Under the pieces are notes generated by a model. The model saw nothing but the letters and a program-made list of their open reading frames with translations. It was not told where the DNA came from and did not search any database. Source: Acidovorax sp. A79 (GTDB lineage: Bacteria; Pseudomonadota; Gammaproteobacteria; Burkholderiales; Burkholderiaceae_C). Taken from it: a stretch of DNA of 64,000 nt. Shown here in pieces: positions 1 to 8,250 of the stretch; the first letter of the stretch is position 1; every line of letters begins with the position of its first letter. The stretch is taken from assembly GCF_041154505.1 (NCBI RefSeq), contig NZ_AP028672.1:1501001-1565000 (forward strand), read 5' to 3'. A program made the translations under genes and the position numbers.

Positions 1-59
1 GCAGCAAAGGAAGTTTCTGCAGGCGCGAATTCGCCCTGCACCAAAGAGGTGTCGGTCAT
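1..59 (-). CDS. N-terminus of a leftward gene, possibly a DEAD-box RNA helicase (partial)
   Basis: Only the first 19 codons are in the window. The ATG at 59-57 follows GAGAG, a weak ribosome binding site, and the peptide begins MTDTSLVQ and ends ETSFAA. Ser-Phe-Ala-Ala after a short variable tail resembles the conserved Phe and start of the Q-motif region of DEAD-box RNA helicases. That match is suggestive only. The 5' leader carries a strong hairpin. The start and reading frame look real; the function is a guess. Confidence 0.45.
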   Translation of the reverse strand, partial: MTDTSLVQGEFAPAETSFA

Positions 60-71
60 GATTTTTCTCTC

Positions 72-110
72 ACGAAGACGATCGCAGGCGCAGCCTGCGA
101 GTGGCTTCGT
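72..110 (-). promoter_or_regulatory. Two-tier hairpin in the 5' leader of the leftward gene
   Basis: TCGCAGGC (82-89) and GCCTGCGA (93-100) form a perfect 8-bp stem around a 3-base loop. ACGAAG (72-77) pairs with CTTCGT (105-110) below an internal loop. It sits about 13 bases before the ATG at 59, inside the likely mRNA leader. It has no U-run, so it is not a normal terminator. A translational control element is possible. Confidence 0.5.
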
Positions 111-413
111 CAATGGTTAAAAAACATCAACCATCAAACGAAACCTGCATTGCTCTGGGCGGATGCTGGTGGGCGTTGTTCGCTAGTCCTGCACTGCACG
201 AAGCAGTCGGCTGGCAAGCCCGGTGTGTGAGGGGAGATGCACAATCTGCGAGGAACCGTTTCCTGCGCAGCCGCTGATTATGGCATGAATAGGGGTTTCC
301 CCGCAAGCCCCTTCACCTTGCAGCACGTTTCATGCCTCAGCGCGCCCACGGTCTCGAAGGGATCGCAAGCCGGTCTCGCACAGGTGCAGCCCGGCCCGGC
401 CGCGCGCAACGGA
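111..413. other. Intergenic stretch without a recognisable gene
   Basis: This lies between the leader hairpin and the stop of orn. It should hold the promoter of the leftward gene and the 3' end of the orn transcript. The short open frames here are GC-driven and resemble nothing known. An AT-rich patch at about 117-145 could hold the promoter, but no convincing -35/-10 pair was found. Confidence 0.5.
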
Positions 414-992
414 TCACACCGACAGCAGATGCCTGCGGTAGTGCGCCAACTCGTCGATGGACTCATGCACGTCGGCCAGGGCCGTGTGCTTCTGGGCCTT
501 CTTGAAGCTCGTGTAGGCCTCGGGTTTCCAGCGCTTGGCCAGCTCCTTGAGGGTGCTCACGTCCACATTGCGGTAGTGAAAGAACCGCTCCAGCTTGGGC
601 ATGTAGCGCACCAGAAAGCGCCGGTCCTGCCCGATGCTGTTGCCGCACATGGGTGCCGTGCCCTTGGGAACATACTGGCTCAGAAAGGCAATGATCTGCT
701 GCTCGGCCTGCGCTTCGGTCACGGTGGAGGCCTTGACCTTGTCGATCAGGCCGCTGCGGCCATGGGTGCCCTTGTTCCAGGCATCCATCTTGTTGAGGAG
801 TTCGTCAGGCTGGTGGATCGCAAACACCGGGCCTTCGATGCGCGGCTCCAGGCTGGGGCCGGTCACGATGACGGCGATTTCGAGCAGACGGTCGGTATCG
901 GGCTCCAGGCCGGTCATTTCGCAGTCGAGCCAGACGAGGTTCTGGTCGGACTTGGCAAGCGCCTGGGGGGTGGGATGGTGGGCTTCTGGCAT
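414..992 (-). CDS. orn: Oligoribonuclease
   Basis: A 192-residue 3'-5' exoribonuclease that degrades 2-5 nt RNAs and pGpG to mononucleotides in the cytoplasm; it is essential in many proteobacteria. The DEDDh fold is clear: the first Asp and Glu lie in WLDCEMTGL near residues 22-25, [10 protein letters not shown] supplies the next Asp, and [10 protein letters not shown] the catalytic His and Asp. The ATG at 992 gives the usual family length; the open frame runs further upstream only as GC-rich noise. As the pGpG-clearing enzyme it links to the c-di-GMP protein near 55 kb. The next gene starts 77 bp away on the other strand. Confidence 0.96.
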   Translation of the reverse strand: MPEAHHPTPQALAKSDQNLVWLDCEMTGLEPDTDRLLEIAVIVTGPSLEPRIEGPVFAIHQPDELLNKMDAWNKGTHGRSGLIDKVKASTVTEAQAEQQIIAFLSQYVPKGTAPMCGNSIGQDRRFLVRYMPKLERFFHYRNVDVSTLKELAKRWKPEAYTSFKKAQKHTALADVHESIDELAHYRRHLLSV

Positions 993-1069
993 GGCGCGCA
1001 TTGTCGCCGATGGCCCGCAGCCCTTGCACCACAGTCCCAGGGGCTTCCCCATTAAACTCCCCCACCACC

Positions 1070-2380
1070 ATGCCCACCTCCTCCGACGCCCTCTCCCCTT
1101 CCTCGGTGCTGACGTTCGCCTTCGCGGCGGCACTCCTGCTGGGCCTGGCCCTCAAGCTCTGGCTGGCCACGCGCCAGATGCGGCACGTGGCCCGCCACCG
1201 TGGCGCGGTGCCGGCGCCGTTTGCCGAGCGCATTGCGCTGGCAGCCCACCAGAAGGCCGCAGACTACACCATCGCCAAGGGGCGCCTGGGCCTGCTGGAG
1301 ATGGCGCTGGGCGCTGCCGTGCTGCTGGGATGGACGCTGCTGGGCGGCCTGGACGCCCTGAATCAGCTCCTGCTGGACGCACTCGGAGGCGGCATGTGGC
1401 AGCAGTTGGCGCTGCTGGCGGCGTTTGCGGCGATCAGCGGGCTGATCGACCTGCCCCTGTCGCTGTATCAGACCTTCGTGGTGGAGGAGCGCTTCGGTTT
1501 CAACAAGATGACCTGGCGCCTGTGGCTTGCGGATGCCGCCAAGGGCTTGCTGGTCGGTGCGGCCATCGGCCTTCCGATCGCCGCGCTGATCCTGTGGATC
1601 ATGGGCGCTGCCGGCCCGCTGTGGTGGCTGTGGGCCTGGTGCTTCTGGATGGGGTTCAACCTGCTGCTGATGGTGGTCTACCCCACCTTCATCGCACCGC
1701 TGTTCAACAAATTCCAGCCGCTCGAGGACGAATCCCTCAAGACCCGCGTGACGGCCCTCATGCAGCGCTGCGGCTTCTCGGCCAAGGGGCTGTTCGTGAT
1801 GGACGGCAGCCGCCGCAGCGCCCATGCCAACGCCTACTTCACGGGCTTTGGCGCCGCCAAGCGCGTGGTGTTCTACGACACGCTGCTGCGCCAGCTGTCG
1901 CCGGGCGAGGTGGAGGCGGTGCTGGCCCATGAGCTCGGGCACTTCCGGCATCGCCACATCATCCAGCGCATCGTGACCATGTTCGCGCTGAGCCTGGCCG
2001 GATTCGCGTTGCTCGGCTGGCTCTCCACCCAGGTATGGTTCTACACAGGCCTGGGAGTGCGCCCCAACATCTCCTTCGACCCGGCAATGGCCGCCGCGCC
2101 GAACGACGCGCTGGCGTTGCTGCTGTTCATGCTGGCGGTGCCGGTGTTCACGTTCTTCATCTCGCCCGTGTTCTCCCGGCAATCGCGCCGCCACGAGTTC
2201 CAGGCCGATGCCTATGCCGTTGCCCAGGCCAGTGGCGCCGACCTCTCTTCGGCCCTGCTCAAGCTCTACGAAGACAATGCCTCCACGCTCACCCCCGACC
2301 CGGTGTACGTGAAGTTCTACTACTCGCACCCACCCGCCACCGAGCGGCTGGCGCGCATGCACACCCCCGCCCACCCATGA
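1070..2380 (+). CDS. M48 family (STE24-like) membrane metallopeptidase
   Basis: A 436-residue integral membrane zinc protease of the CAAX-protease-1/HtpX superfamily. Hydrophobic helices lie near residues 14-30, 75-125, 155-205 and 315-365. The zinc site is HELGH at 287-291, with the third ligand in HEFQADAYA (Glu near 376). The length and multi-helix layout fit the STE24/CAAX branch rather than short HtpX. Bacteria lack classical prenylated CAAX proteins, so its substrate is probably misfolded membrane protein; that is inference. I chose the ATG at 1070, which begins MPTSSDAL, because the upstream extension overlaps the orn promoter region. Its stop overlaps the phhB start by 4 bases. Confidence 0.9.
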   Translation: MPTSSDALSPSSVLTFAFAAALLLGLALKLWLATRQMRHVARHRGAVPAPFAERIALAAHQKAADYTIAKGRLGLLEMALGAAVLLGWTLLGGLDALNQLLLDALGGGMWQQLALLAAFAAISGLIDLPLSLYQTFVVEERFGFNKMTWRLWLADAAKGLLVGAAIGLPIAALILWIMGAAGPLWWLWAWCFWMGFNLLLMVVYPTFIAPLFNKFQPLEDESLKTRVTALMQRCGFSAKGLFVMDGSRRSAHANAYFTGFGAAKRVVFYDTLLRQLSPGEVEAVLAHELGHFRHRHIIQRIVTMFALSLAGFALLGWLSTQVWFYTGLGVRPNISFDPAMAAAPNDALALLLFMLAVPVFTFFISPVFSRQSRRHEFQADAYAVAQASGADLSSALLKLYEDNASTLTPDPVYVKFYYSHPPATERLARMHTPAHP

Positions 2381-2712
2381 CGACTATGCTGAAGAAAAAA
2401 GACTGGTCCACGCAGACCCGCCGTGCGCTGAAAGCTACTGAAGTTGTAGCAAACCTGGCCAAACTCGAAGGCTGGAGCCTGACCGGAGATGGCGCCGACG
2501 TGGCCATCGAGAAGACCTACCGGTTCGCGAACTACTACGAAACCATCTCGTTCGTGAATGCACTGGCCTTCATCGCCAACGCGCAGGACCACCACCCCGA
2601 CCTGTCGGTGCACTACAACCGCTGCGTGGTGCGGCTGAACACGCACGACGTGCACGGCATCTCGTCCACCGATTTCGAATGCGCGACCCAGTTCGATGCC
2701 CTGGTGGCGTGA
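2377..2712 (+). CDS. phhB: 4a-hydroxytetrahydrobiopterin dehydratase (pterin-4a-carbinolamine dehydratase)
   Basis: A 111-residue enzyme that dehydrates 4a-hydroxytetrahydrobiopterin so that the pterin cofactor of aromatic amino acid hydroxylases is recycled. The family signature DHHPDLSVHYN is present near residues 70-80, with the paired His residues of the active site. The ATG overlaps the protease stop (ATGA), so the two are translationally coupled. Residues around 20-25 (ATEVVA) are encoded by a copy of the dispersed GCTAY palindrome, in a helical stretch that evidently tolerates it. No phenylalanine hydroxylase gene is nearby, so the physiological partner is unknown. Confidence 0.93.
   Translation: MTTMLKKKDWSTQTRRALKATEVVANLAKLEGWSLTGDGADVAIEKTYRFANYYETISFVNALAFIANAQDHHPDLSVHYNRCVVRLNTHDVHGISSTDFECATQFDALVA
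2434..2450. repeat. GCTAY palindrome, copy A (inside phhB)
   Basis: GCTACTGAAGTTGTAGC, a 17-base imperfect palindrome in an otherwise GC-rich gene. It is read in frame as Ala-Thr-Glu-Val-Val-Ala. The arms GCTAC/GTAGC match the other copies in this window. Confidence 0.75.
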
Positions 2713-2750
2713 CCCCATGACGCCGCGCACCACCACCAACACAACATCCC

Positions 2751-3695
2751 ATGGCTGAACGCAGCGCGCTCATGGAAGGCACCGTGGTGGCCAGCCATGG
2801 GCGCCACTGCATGGTGGAGACGCCCGACGGCGAACGCCGCATCTGCCATCCACGCGGCAAGAAGAGCCAGGCCGTGGTGGGTGACCATGTGCTGTGGCAG
2901 GCACCCCCGCCTGGCCAGGGCGAAGAGGGCACCATCGAAAAGGTCCAGGAGCGGCGCAACCTCTTTTACCGCCAGGACGAGATCCGCACCAAATCGTTTG
3001 CGGCCAACCTCGACCAGGTGCTGATCGTCATCGCGGCGGAACCCGTGTTCTCGGAAAGCCAGCTCTCCCGCGCGCTGATCGCCGCCGAGGCCGAAGGCAT
3101 CACGCCCCTCATCGCGCTCAACAAGAGCGACCTGGTGGAACCCTTCGCCCGGGCCTGGGAGCGCCTGCTCCCCTACCGCCACATGGGCTCTGGCAAGCAC
3201 TACGGCGTGCTGCCGCTGTCCCTGGCGCTATCGAGCGATGTGGACCGCGCGCTGCTGATGGAGCACCTGCAGGGCAAGACCACGCTGGTGCTGGGGCCCT
3301 CGGGCTCGGGCAAGAGCACCCTCATCAACCTGCTGGTGCCGGGCGCCTCGGTGCTGACCGGCGAAATTTCGCAGGCCCTCAACTCAGGCAAGCACACCAC
3401 CACCAGCACCCACTGGTACTGGATGGACAAGGCCCGCACCACGGCCCTCATCGATTCGCCGGGTTTCCAGGAATTCGGGCTGCACCACATCGCCCCGATG
3501 CAGCTGGCCGCCTGCATGCCCGACATCGCCCAACACGCGACCCACTGCAAGTTCTACAACTGCACCCACCTGCATGAGCCGGGCTGCGGCGTGCTGGACG
3601 CAGTGAAACTGGGCCCTTCCGCAGGCGGGATCAGCCCTACACGCTACAAAATATATAGCGACTTATTCGAAGAGCTGAGCCATACGCGGTATTGA
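2751..3695 (+). CDS. rsgA: Ribosome small subunit-dependent GTPase RsgA
   Basis: A 314-residue circularly permuted GTPase that helps late 30S maturation in the cytoplasm. An N-terminal OB fold (about 5-75) is followed by G motifs in permuted order: NKSD (124-127), then the P-loop GPSGSGKST (182-190), then DSPG (235-238). The C-terminal zinc knuckle has the C-x4-C-x-H-x5-C pattern at Cys266, Cys271, His273 and Cys279. The start at 2751 gives a normal length. The gene lies 38 bp after phhB, probably in one transcript. Near the C-terminus the codons for RYKIYS are a copy of the dispersed palindrome, so the last 17 or so residues may have been reshaped by it. Confidence 0.97.
   Translation: MAERSALMEGTVVASHGRHCMVETPDGERRICHPRGKKSQAVVGDHVLWQAPPPGQGEEGTIEKVQERRNLFYRQDEIRTKSFAANLDQVLIVIAAEPVFSESQLSRALIAAEAEGITPLIALNKSDLVEPFARAWERLLPYRHMGSGKHYGVLPLSLALSSDVDRALLMEHLQGKTTLVLGPSGSGKSTLINLLVPGASVLTGEISQALNSGKHTTTSTHWYWMDKARTTALIDSPGFQEFGLHHIAPMQLAACMPDIAQHATHCKFYNCTHLHEPGCGVLDAVKLGPSAGGISPTRYKIYSDLFEELSHTRY
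3643..3659. repeat. GCTAY palindrome, copy B (3' end of rsgA)
   Basis: GCTACAAAATATATAGC lies in frame, encoding the Tyr-Lys-Ile-Tyr-Ser stretch of RsgA. It is almost purely A/T between the arms, against a very GC-rich gene. Confidence 0.75.
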
Positions 3696-3700
3696 CCGGT

Positions 3701-3760
3701 GTTGATCAGTGCTGATCAGTGCTGATCAGTGCTGATCAGTGCTGATCAGTGCTGATCAGT
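3701..3760. repeat. Six tandem 10-bp repeats (GCTGATCAGT)
   Basis: Six head-to-tail copies of GCTGATCAGT start 5 bp after the rsgA stop. The first has T for C at its second base; the other five are identical. Each unit holds CTGATCAG, an 8-bp palindrome with a TGATCA core and one GATC. The 10-bp period places every copy on nearly the same face of the helix. No ORF crosses it convincingly. Confidence 0.97.
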
Positions 3761-3937
3761 ATCGATGCATGCGCAGCGCCGACGGCCGGGTCGGAGCCGG
3801 AGATACGAGGGCATCGACGCGAACCGCCCTCCGCATGGCATGCACCACGCCAGCGCACCCGTGGAACTGGCTTTGCATGGCCACCGGGTGCGCCCCCTCC
3901 GGGGGAAGGCGCCGAAGGCTACTAGGGGGATTTCCAG

Positions 3938-4924
3938 CTACCCCAGCAAACGCGCCAGCGTGAGCAGCGCCAGCAGCAGCATCCACACCACCACCGAGCG
4001 CCACACCAGCCCCACCACGCTGCGCAGGTGGCCCACCTCGGGCTCCCGGCCCGGCGTGGAATCGCTGTCGCCCATGTCGGCGTCGATCTCCAGGCCCTGC
4101 GGCGCATGCAGCTCGGTGCGCGCCTTCAGCGCCTCGCCCCCCAGGCGCACATTGATCGCGCCCGCGGTCGCCGCCAGCACCACGCCGTCGTTGTCATTGG
4201 GAAAACGCTGCGCATGGAATCGCCAGCCCTCGATGGCTTCCTCAAAGCTGCCCACCACGGCAAAGCTCAGCGCGGTGAGCCGGGCCGGAAGCCAGTCGAT
4301 GGCCGTCCACGCCTGGGCAGAAGCCTGCTGCAGCGAGGCACTGGCGGGCTGGGCGCCCGTGCGCTGCTTGTAGTGCCAGTAGCGCGATACGAATTCGGCC
4401 AGCCGGTACAGCACGGCACCCGTGGGCCCCAGGCCCAGCGCGGCCAGCACCGAGAACCAGGCCAGCACCCCGAACACATGCCGGTGGGCCGCCAGCACCG
4501 AGTACTCGATCACGTGGCGCACGATCTCGCTGCGTGGAAGCGCACCCACGTCCACCTGCTGCCAGTGGGCCAGGCGCTCCCGGGCGCCATCTTCATCGCC
4601 CTCTTCCAGCGCATCGCGGATGCCAGTGAAATGGTGGCTGAACTGCCGAAAGCCCAGGGTGATGTAGAGCACCGCCACGCTCCAGAGCACCGCGAAGGGC
4701 CAGCCCAGGCCCCACAGCAACAGCCAGTGGATGGCCAGCGTGAGGAGCGCGGGCACGACGACTGCGAGGCCCCAGGCCACCCAGCCATGGTGCGGCTTGC
4801 CCGCATCGAAATTGCGGCTGACGGACAAGGCCCACGCACGCAGACCTGCATGGATGGGATTGCTGCGTGCCAGCGGGCGGGCCTGCTCGATCAGCAGAGC
4901 GAACAGGATGGCGAAGAAACTCAT
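3938..4924 (-). CDS. CobD/CbiB-family membrane protein
   Basis: A 328-residue membrane protein resembling the CobD/CbiB (adenosylcobinamide-phosphate synthase) and AmpE superfamily. Hydrophobic helices are visible near residues 1-15, 50-95, 155-185 and 305-328. The stretch VVGSFEEAIEGWR near residue 230 is a hallmark of the betaproteobacterial group, as I recall it. No other cobalamin genes are nearby, so a role in B12 synthesis is not supported by context. The ATG at 4924 begins MSFFAIL; the open frame upstream is noise. It is the last gene of the leftward block that begins with rpsP, though a 181-bp gap separates it from the CoA pyrophosphatase gene. Confidence 0.8.
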   Translation of the reverse strand: MSFFAILFALLIEQARPLARSNPIHAGLRAWALSVSRNFDAGKPHHGWVAWGLAVVVPALLTLAIHWLLLWGLGWPFAVLWSVAVLYITLGFRQFSHHFTGIRDALEEGDEDGARERLAHWQQVDVGALPRSEIVRHVIEYSVLAAHRHVFGVLAWFSVLAALGLGPTGAVLYRLAEFVSRYWHYKQRTGAQPASASLQQASAQAWTAIDWLPARLTALSFAVVGSFEEAIEGWRFHAQRFPNDNDGVVLAATAGAINVRLGGEALKARTELHAPQGLEIDADMGDSDSTPGREPEVGHLRSVVGLVWRSVVVWMLLLALLTLARLLG

Positions 4925-5105
4925 GGGGGGCAATGATACTGGCGCCAAGCCGCAGGAGCGCGTGTTTGCGCCGAACCTCAGCGATACATCCACCATGAAC
5001 AGCGCGACACACCCGCAGCCCGCGGAACTGGCGCGGCCCAGGCCTGCCCTCCCGCGCAAGGTCCGCCCCGCCGCGCCGGGGACAGCCCCCCCGGCCGGGG
5101 AGGCC

Positions 5106-5828
5106 TCACTCGGCCATCATGAAGCGGTAGAAGTTGCGCAGCATGCCCGCCGTGGCACCCCAGATGTAGTGGTTCTTGCCACCATCCTGGTAGGGCATCG
5201 AGAACCACTCGCGGTGCACGCCATCGCGGTCGAACACATGGCGCCGGTGGTTGGCGGGGTTCAGCAGGAAATCCAGCGGCACCTCGAAGAGGTCCGCCAC
5301 CTCGTAGGGATTGGGCTGCAGGACACAGTCGGGCCGCACCAGCGCCACCACGGGGGTGATGATGAAGGACGACCCCGTGACATAGGTCGGCAGGGTTCCA
5401 AGCACTTCCACGAACTCGCGGCCGAGCCCCACCTCTTCCTGCGCTTCGCGCAAGGCCGTGTCGGCGGGGGAAGCATCGCCAGCGTCTGCCCGCCCTCCTG
5501 GAAAGGCCACCTGCCCCGAATGTGTGGACAGATGGGCCGTGCGCTCGGTCAGCAGCACCATGGGCTCTTCGCGCAGCACGATGGCGAGCAGGACCGACGC
5601 GTGGGCCGGCTCGCGGTTCATGAACTTCTTCTCCAGCAGCACCTCGGGCTCCCAGCGGGGCGGGTGCGCGAAGCGCGCGCGCAGCGCCTGCGGCGTCTGC
5701 GCGGCCGCCGGCACCGCGGGCAGGTGCGCATCCACCCCCACCACCGGCACGAGGCGGGGGTCGAAGTCGGGCAGGCTCGACAGCGGCGCAATGACCGACG
5801 AAACGGCAGGGATGGAAGATGGGTTCAC
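5106..5828 (-). CDS. Nudix CoA pyrophosphatase
   Basis: A 240-residue Nudix hydrolase expected to cleave coenzyme A or acyl-CoA to 3',5'-ADP and phosphopantetheine. The Nudix box runs from GGRADAGD at about 111 to REAQEEVGL at 135. Just before it lie LLTER and GQVAFPGG, matching the NuCoA motif that sets CoA-specific members apart, except that the usual Arg between them is replaced. The gene is 81 bp downstream of rplS, beyond a strong terminator, so it probably has some expression of its own. The first 50 residues are low in conservation and the true start could be slightly later. Confidence 0.88.
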   Translation of the reverse strand: MNPSSIPAVSSVIAPLSSLPDFDPRLVPVVGVDAHLPAVPAAAQTPQALRARFAHPPRWEPEVLLEKKFMNREPAHASVLLAIVLREEPMVLLTERTAHLSTHSGQVAFPGGRADAGDASPADTALREAQEEVGLGREFVEVLGTLPTYVTGSSFIITPVVALVRPDCVLQPNPYEVADLFEVPLDFLLNPANHRRHVFDRDGVHREWFSMPYQDGGKNHYIWGATAGMLRNFYRFMMAE

Positions 5829-5853
5829 GAAAGGGGGTTCAACGGACCAGAAA

Positions 5854-5887
5854 ACAAAAAGCCGCTACAGGCAGATGCTGTAGCGGC
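5854..5887 (-). terminator. Intrinsic terminator of the rpsP-rimM-trmD-rplS operon
   Basis: On the minus strand GCCGCTACAG and CTGTAGCGGC form a perfect 10-bp stem around a 7-base loop (5861-5887), followed by a run of five T. It lies just beyond the rplS stop and upstream of the Nudix gene. Confidence 0.9.
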
Positions 5888-5909
5888 CTTGTCAGGACGA
5901 GCCCGCGCC

Positions 5910-6293
5910 TTATGCGGCGGTGGCAGCAACCTTGACGCGCGAAGGCAGCTTTTCCTTGATACGTGCCGACTTGCCGCTGCGGTCACGCAGGTAGTACAGC
6001 TTGGCACGGCGCACGTCGCCACGGCGCTTGACTTCGATGCTGGCGATCAGCGGGCTGTAGGTCTGGAACGTACGTTCCACGCCTTCGCCGCTGGAGATCT
6101 TGCGCACTGTGAAGCCGCTGTTCAGGCCGCGATTGCGCTTGGCGATCACCACGCCTTCGTAGGCCTGCACGCGCTTGCGGGTACCTTCCACCACGTTCAC
6201 GCTCACGATGACGGTGTCACCAGGGGCGAATTCGGGGATGGTCTTGTTCAAGCGGGCGATTTCTTCCGCTTCCAGGGTCTGGATCAGGTTCAT
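5910..6293 (-). CDS. rplS: 50S ribosomal protein L19
   Basis: A 127-residue ribosomal protein at the 30S-50S interface. The family core is plain: [10 protein letters not shown] near 19-28, [13 protein letters not shown] near 44-56, and [16 protein letters not shown] near 88-103. A poly-Ala tail closes the protein. It is the last gene of the rpsP-rimM-trmD-rplS operon and is followed by a strong terminator. The 128-bp gap to trmD is longer than the other gaps in the operon and could carry an internal signal, though none was identified. Confidence 0.98.
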   Translation of the reverse strand: MNLIQTLEAEEIARLNKTIPEFAPGDTVIVSVNVVEGTRKRVQAYEGVVIAKRNRGLNSGFTVRKISSGEGVERTFQTYSPLIASIEVKRRGDVRRAKLYYLRDRSGKSARIKEKLPSRVKVAATAA

Positions 6294-6421
6294 GTGAGTT
6301 TCCTAGCGATCTTGTCCGCGCCAAAAATGGCTGCGTCGGGATTGACGTCTCAGTGTTTCGCGGGAGAACTCCCTGTCAAAACGGCCGGCCAGAGGATCGA
6401 AAAGCCTTTGATTATAGCAAT

Positions 6422-7180
6422 TCAGGCGAGCTTGGCCAATACCGCCTCGTCAGCGGGCGCCAGCCGCCCCGCCTTTCGCGCGGCGTCGATGAGGTCGGGC
6501 CGGTGCCGGGCCGTGATGGCCAGGCGCTGGTCGCGCCGCCAGCGCTCGATGTGGGCGTGGTGGCCGGACATCAGCGCGGCCGGCACCTGCTGCCCTGCCC
6601 ATTCCTCGGGGCGCGTGTAGTGGGGGCAGTCCAGCAGGCCATCGAGCGCCGGATTGAAGCTGTCGAGCTGGTGGCTACCCTCGTCATTGAGCACGCCGGG
6701 CTGCAGGCGCGCCACGGCGTCCAGCAAGGCCATGGCTGCGATTTCGCCTCCTGACAGCACGAAGTCGCCCAGGCTCATCTGCACATCGACATGGGCGTCG
6801 ATGAATCGCTGGTCGATGCCCTCATAGCGCCCGCACAGCAGGATGGCCCCCGCGCTGGCCGACCAGCGCTCCACGGCCGCATGGTTGAGCGACTCGCCAA
6901 TGGGCGAAAAAAGGACCAGCGGCGCCTGGCTGCCCTGGAGCTCGCCGCGCTCGGCCCGGATGGCCGAGAGGCACCGCGCGAGGGGCTCCGCCATCATCAC
7001 CATGCCCGGGCCGCCGCCAAAGGGGCGGTCGTCCACACGGCGGTAGTTGCCGTCGGCATGGTCCCGCGGGTTCCACAGGCGCACATCGACCTGGCCGCTG
7101 GCGTAGGCGCGCCGGGTCACGCCGCTGGCCAGGAAGGGCGCGAACAGCTCGGGAAACAGGGTGATGAGATCAAAGCGCAT
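6422..7180 (-). CDS. trmD: tRNA (guanine-N1)-methyltransferase TrmD
   Basis: A 252-residue SPOUT enzyme that methylates G37 N1 next to the anticodon, using S-adenosylmethionine, which prevents frameshifting. The start MRFDLITLFPELF is typical. RPFGGGPGMVMM (about 52-63), the knot motif LLCGRYEGIDQRF (about 113-125) and MSLGDFVLSGGE (about 134-145) are all present. It starts 28 bp after rimM. Its stop lies at the edge of an AT-rich stretch with ATTATAGCAATTC, which faintly recalls half of the dispersed palindrome. Confidence 0.98.
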   Translation of the reverse strand: MRFDLITLFPELFAPFLASGVTRRAYASGQVDVRLWNPRDHADGNYRRVDDRPFGGGPGMVMMAEPLARCLSAIRAERGELQGSQAPLVLFSPIGESLNHAAVERWSASAGAILLCGRYEGIDQRFIDAHVDVQMSLGDFVLSGGEIAAMALLDAVARLQPGVLNDEGSHQLDSFNPALDGLLDCPHYTRPEEWAGQQVPAALMSGHHAHIERWRRDQRLAITARHRPDLIDAARKAGRLAPADEAVLAKLA

Positions 7181-7208
7181 GGTGCGCGGCGCGGTCCGTC
7201 AATGCCGA

Positions 7209-7778
7209 TCAGTAGTCAGGCTGCCAGTCCACCGTGATGCGCTTTTCCGGCAGGTCCACCTTGTCGACGAAGGCCGAGACAAAGGGAATCATGCGCTCCA
7301 GCGCCTTGCCGTCCTGCTCGTAGGCCAGCACCAGCACCGTCTGCGGACCGGTGGACATGAGCTCCCGCACCTCGCCGAGCGCCACGCCTTCGCGGTTTAG
7401 GACCGCAAGGCCGATCAGGTCGACCCAGTAGTACTCGTCGTCCGTGGTGGACGGAAAGCTCGATCGCGGCACGAAGATGCGCGCGCCGCGCAAGGCCTCC
7501 GCGGCATTGCGGTCGTCAATGCCCTGCGCCCAGGCCACCACGGTGTCGGAATGGTCCTTGGCCTGCCGGATGGGCAGCAGCACGGTCCCGGTGAACGTCC
7601 TGGCCCCGCGCTCGGACGGCTGCAGGTACCAGCGCTTGGAGGAAAACAGTGCCTCGGGGCTGCTGCTGTGGGGCAGCACCTTGAACCAGCCCTTGACCCC
7701 CCAGGCGTCGGCGATGCGGCCCACTTCGATGGCATCGGGGGGCAGCTCGGCGGGTTCGAGGGTCAGGGTGGCGGCCAT
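7209..7778 (-). CDS. rimM: Ribosome maturation factor RimM
   Basis: A 189-residue factor that binds S19 and assists maturation of the 30S head. The N-terminal beta-barrel begins with the typical EVGRIADAWGVKGWFKV at about 17-33. The C-terminal PRC-barrel holds DEYYWVDLIGL near 113-123. The gene is second in the operon, 74 bp from rpsP. A 14-bp hairpin occupies that gap and may lower rimM and trmD expression relative to the ribosomal proteins, as is known for this operon in other bacteria. Confidence 0.96.
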   Translation of the reverse strand: MAATLTLEPAELPPDAIEVGRIADAWGVKGWFKVLPHSSSPEALFSSKRWYLQPSERGARTFTGTVLLPIRQAKDHSDTVVAWAQGIDDRNAAEALRGARIFVPRSSFPSTTDDEYYWVDLIGLAVLNREGVALGEVRELMSTGPQTVLVLAYEQDGKALERMIPFVSAFVDKVDLPEKRITVDWQPDY

Positions 7779-7794
7779 GGTGGTGATTCCAGAA

Positions 7795-7841
7795 TAGGAA
7801 AAGGGCGGGTTCCGCGCGGCAAGCCGACGGAACCCGCCCTT
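7795..7841 (-). terminator. Terminator-like hairpin between rpsP and rimM (possible attenuator)
   Basis: AAGGGCGGGTTCCG (7801-7814) and CGGAACCCGCCCTT (7828-7841) form a perfect 14-bp stem with a 13-base loop. On the minus strand it ends in CCCTTTTCC, a short T-run. It lies inside an operon, so partial termination is more likely than a full stop. Confidence 0.75.
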
Positions 7842-7852
7842 TTCAGGGAGCT

Positions 7853-8104
7853 TTAAGCAGCCTTCTTGGCGGCTTGCTTGATCAGGCGGTCCACGGTAGG
7901 CGAGGACTGGGCGCCCACGCTCTTCCAGTACGTCAGACGGTCTTGCACGATGCGCAGGCCTTCTTCGGATTCCTTGGCGGTGGGGTTGTAGAAGCCGATG
8001 CGCTCGATGAAGCGGCCGTCACGGCGCACGCGCTTGTCAGCAACGACGATATTGAAGAAAGGACGGCCCTTGGAGCCGCCGCGGGAGAGTCGAATGACGA
8101 CCAT
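7853..8104 (-). CDS. rpsP: 30S ribosomal protein S16
   Basis: An 83-residue primary 16S rRNA-binding protein of the small subunit. [17 protein letters not shown] and the later motif [10 protein letters not shown] are diagnostic. The ribosome binding site AAGGA lies 8 bases before the ATG. It is the first gene of the four-gene operon; a candidate promoter with a perfect TATAAT lies about 125 bp upstream, within the gap it shares with the divergent acetyltransferase gene. Confidence 0.98.
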   Translation of the reverse strand: MVVIRLSRGGSKGRPFFNIVVADKRVRRDGRFIERIGFYNPTAKESEEGLRIVQDRLTYWKSVGAQSSPTVDRLIKQAAKKAA

Positions 8105-8229
8105 GATTTATCCTTCGGGTGGTGAACTCCGGCAACATTTGCCTTGAGCCACAGTGTTCGCAACCATATTCGCAACGCTTGAGACACGCGACATGGCCAC
8201 CCGGCCAGCGACACGCTGCAAAGCCCACG

Positions 8230-8235
8230 ATTATA
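8230..8235 (-). promoter_or_regulatory. Candidate -10 box of the rpsP operon promoter
   Basis: On the minus strand the hexamer is TATAAT, a perfect sigma-70 -10 box, in a GC-rich setting. Transcription would start near 8222 and give an rpsP leader of about 115 bases. The -35 region 17 bases upstream is poor, so the assignment rests mainly on the -10 and its position. Confidence 0.5.
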
Positions 8236-8250
8236 TCCACTTCCCCGCAA

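Noticed and set aside
3701..3760. CRISPR array
   Set aside because: Units are 10 bp, contiguous and without spacers; no cas genes are nearby.
5861..5887. rplS terminator counted as a GCTAY palindrome
   Set aside because: It contains GCTAC and GTAGC, but within a 10-bp GC-rich stem followed by a U-run; it is a terminator, not the AT-rich element.
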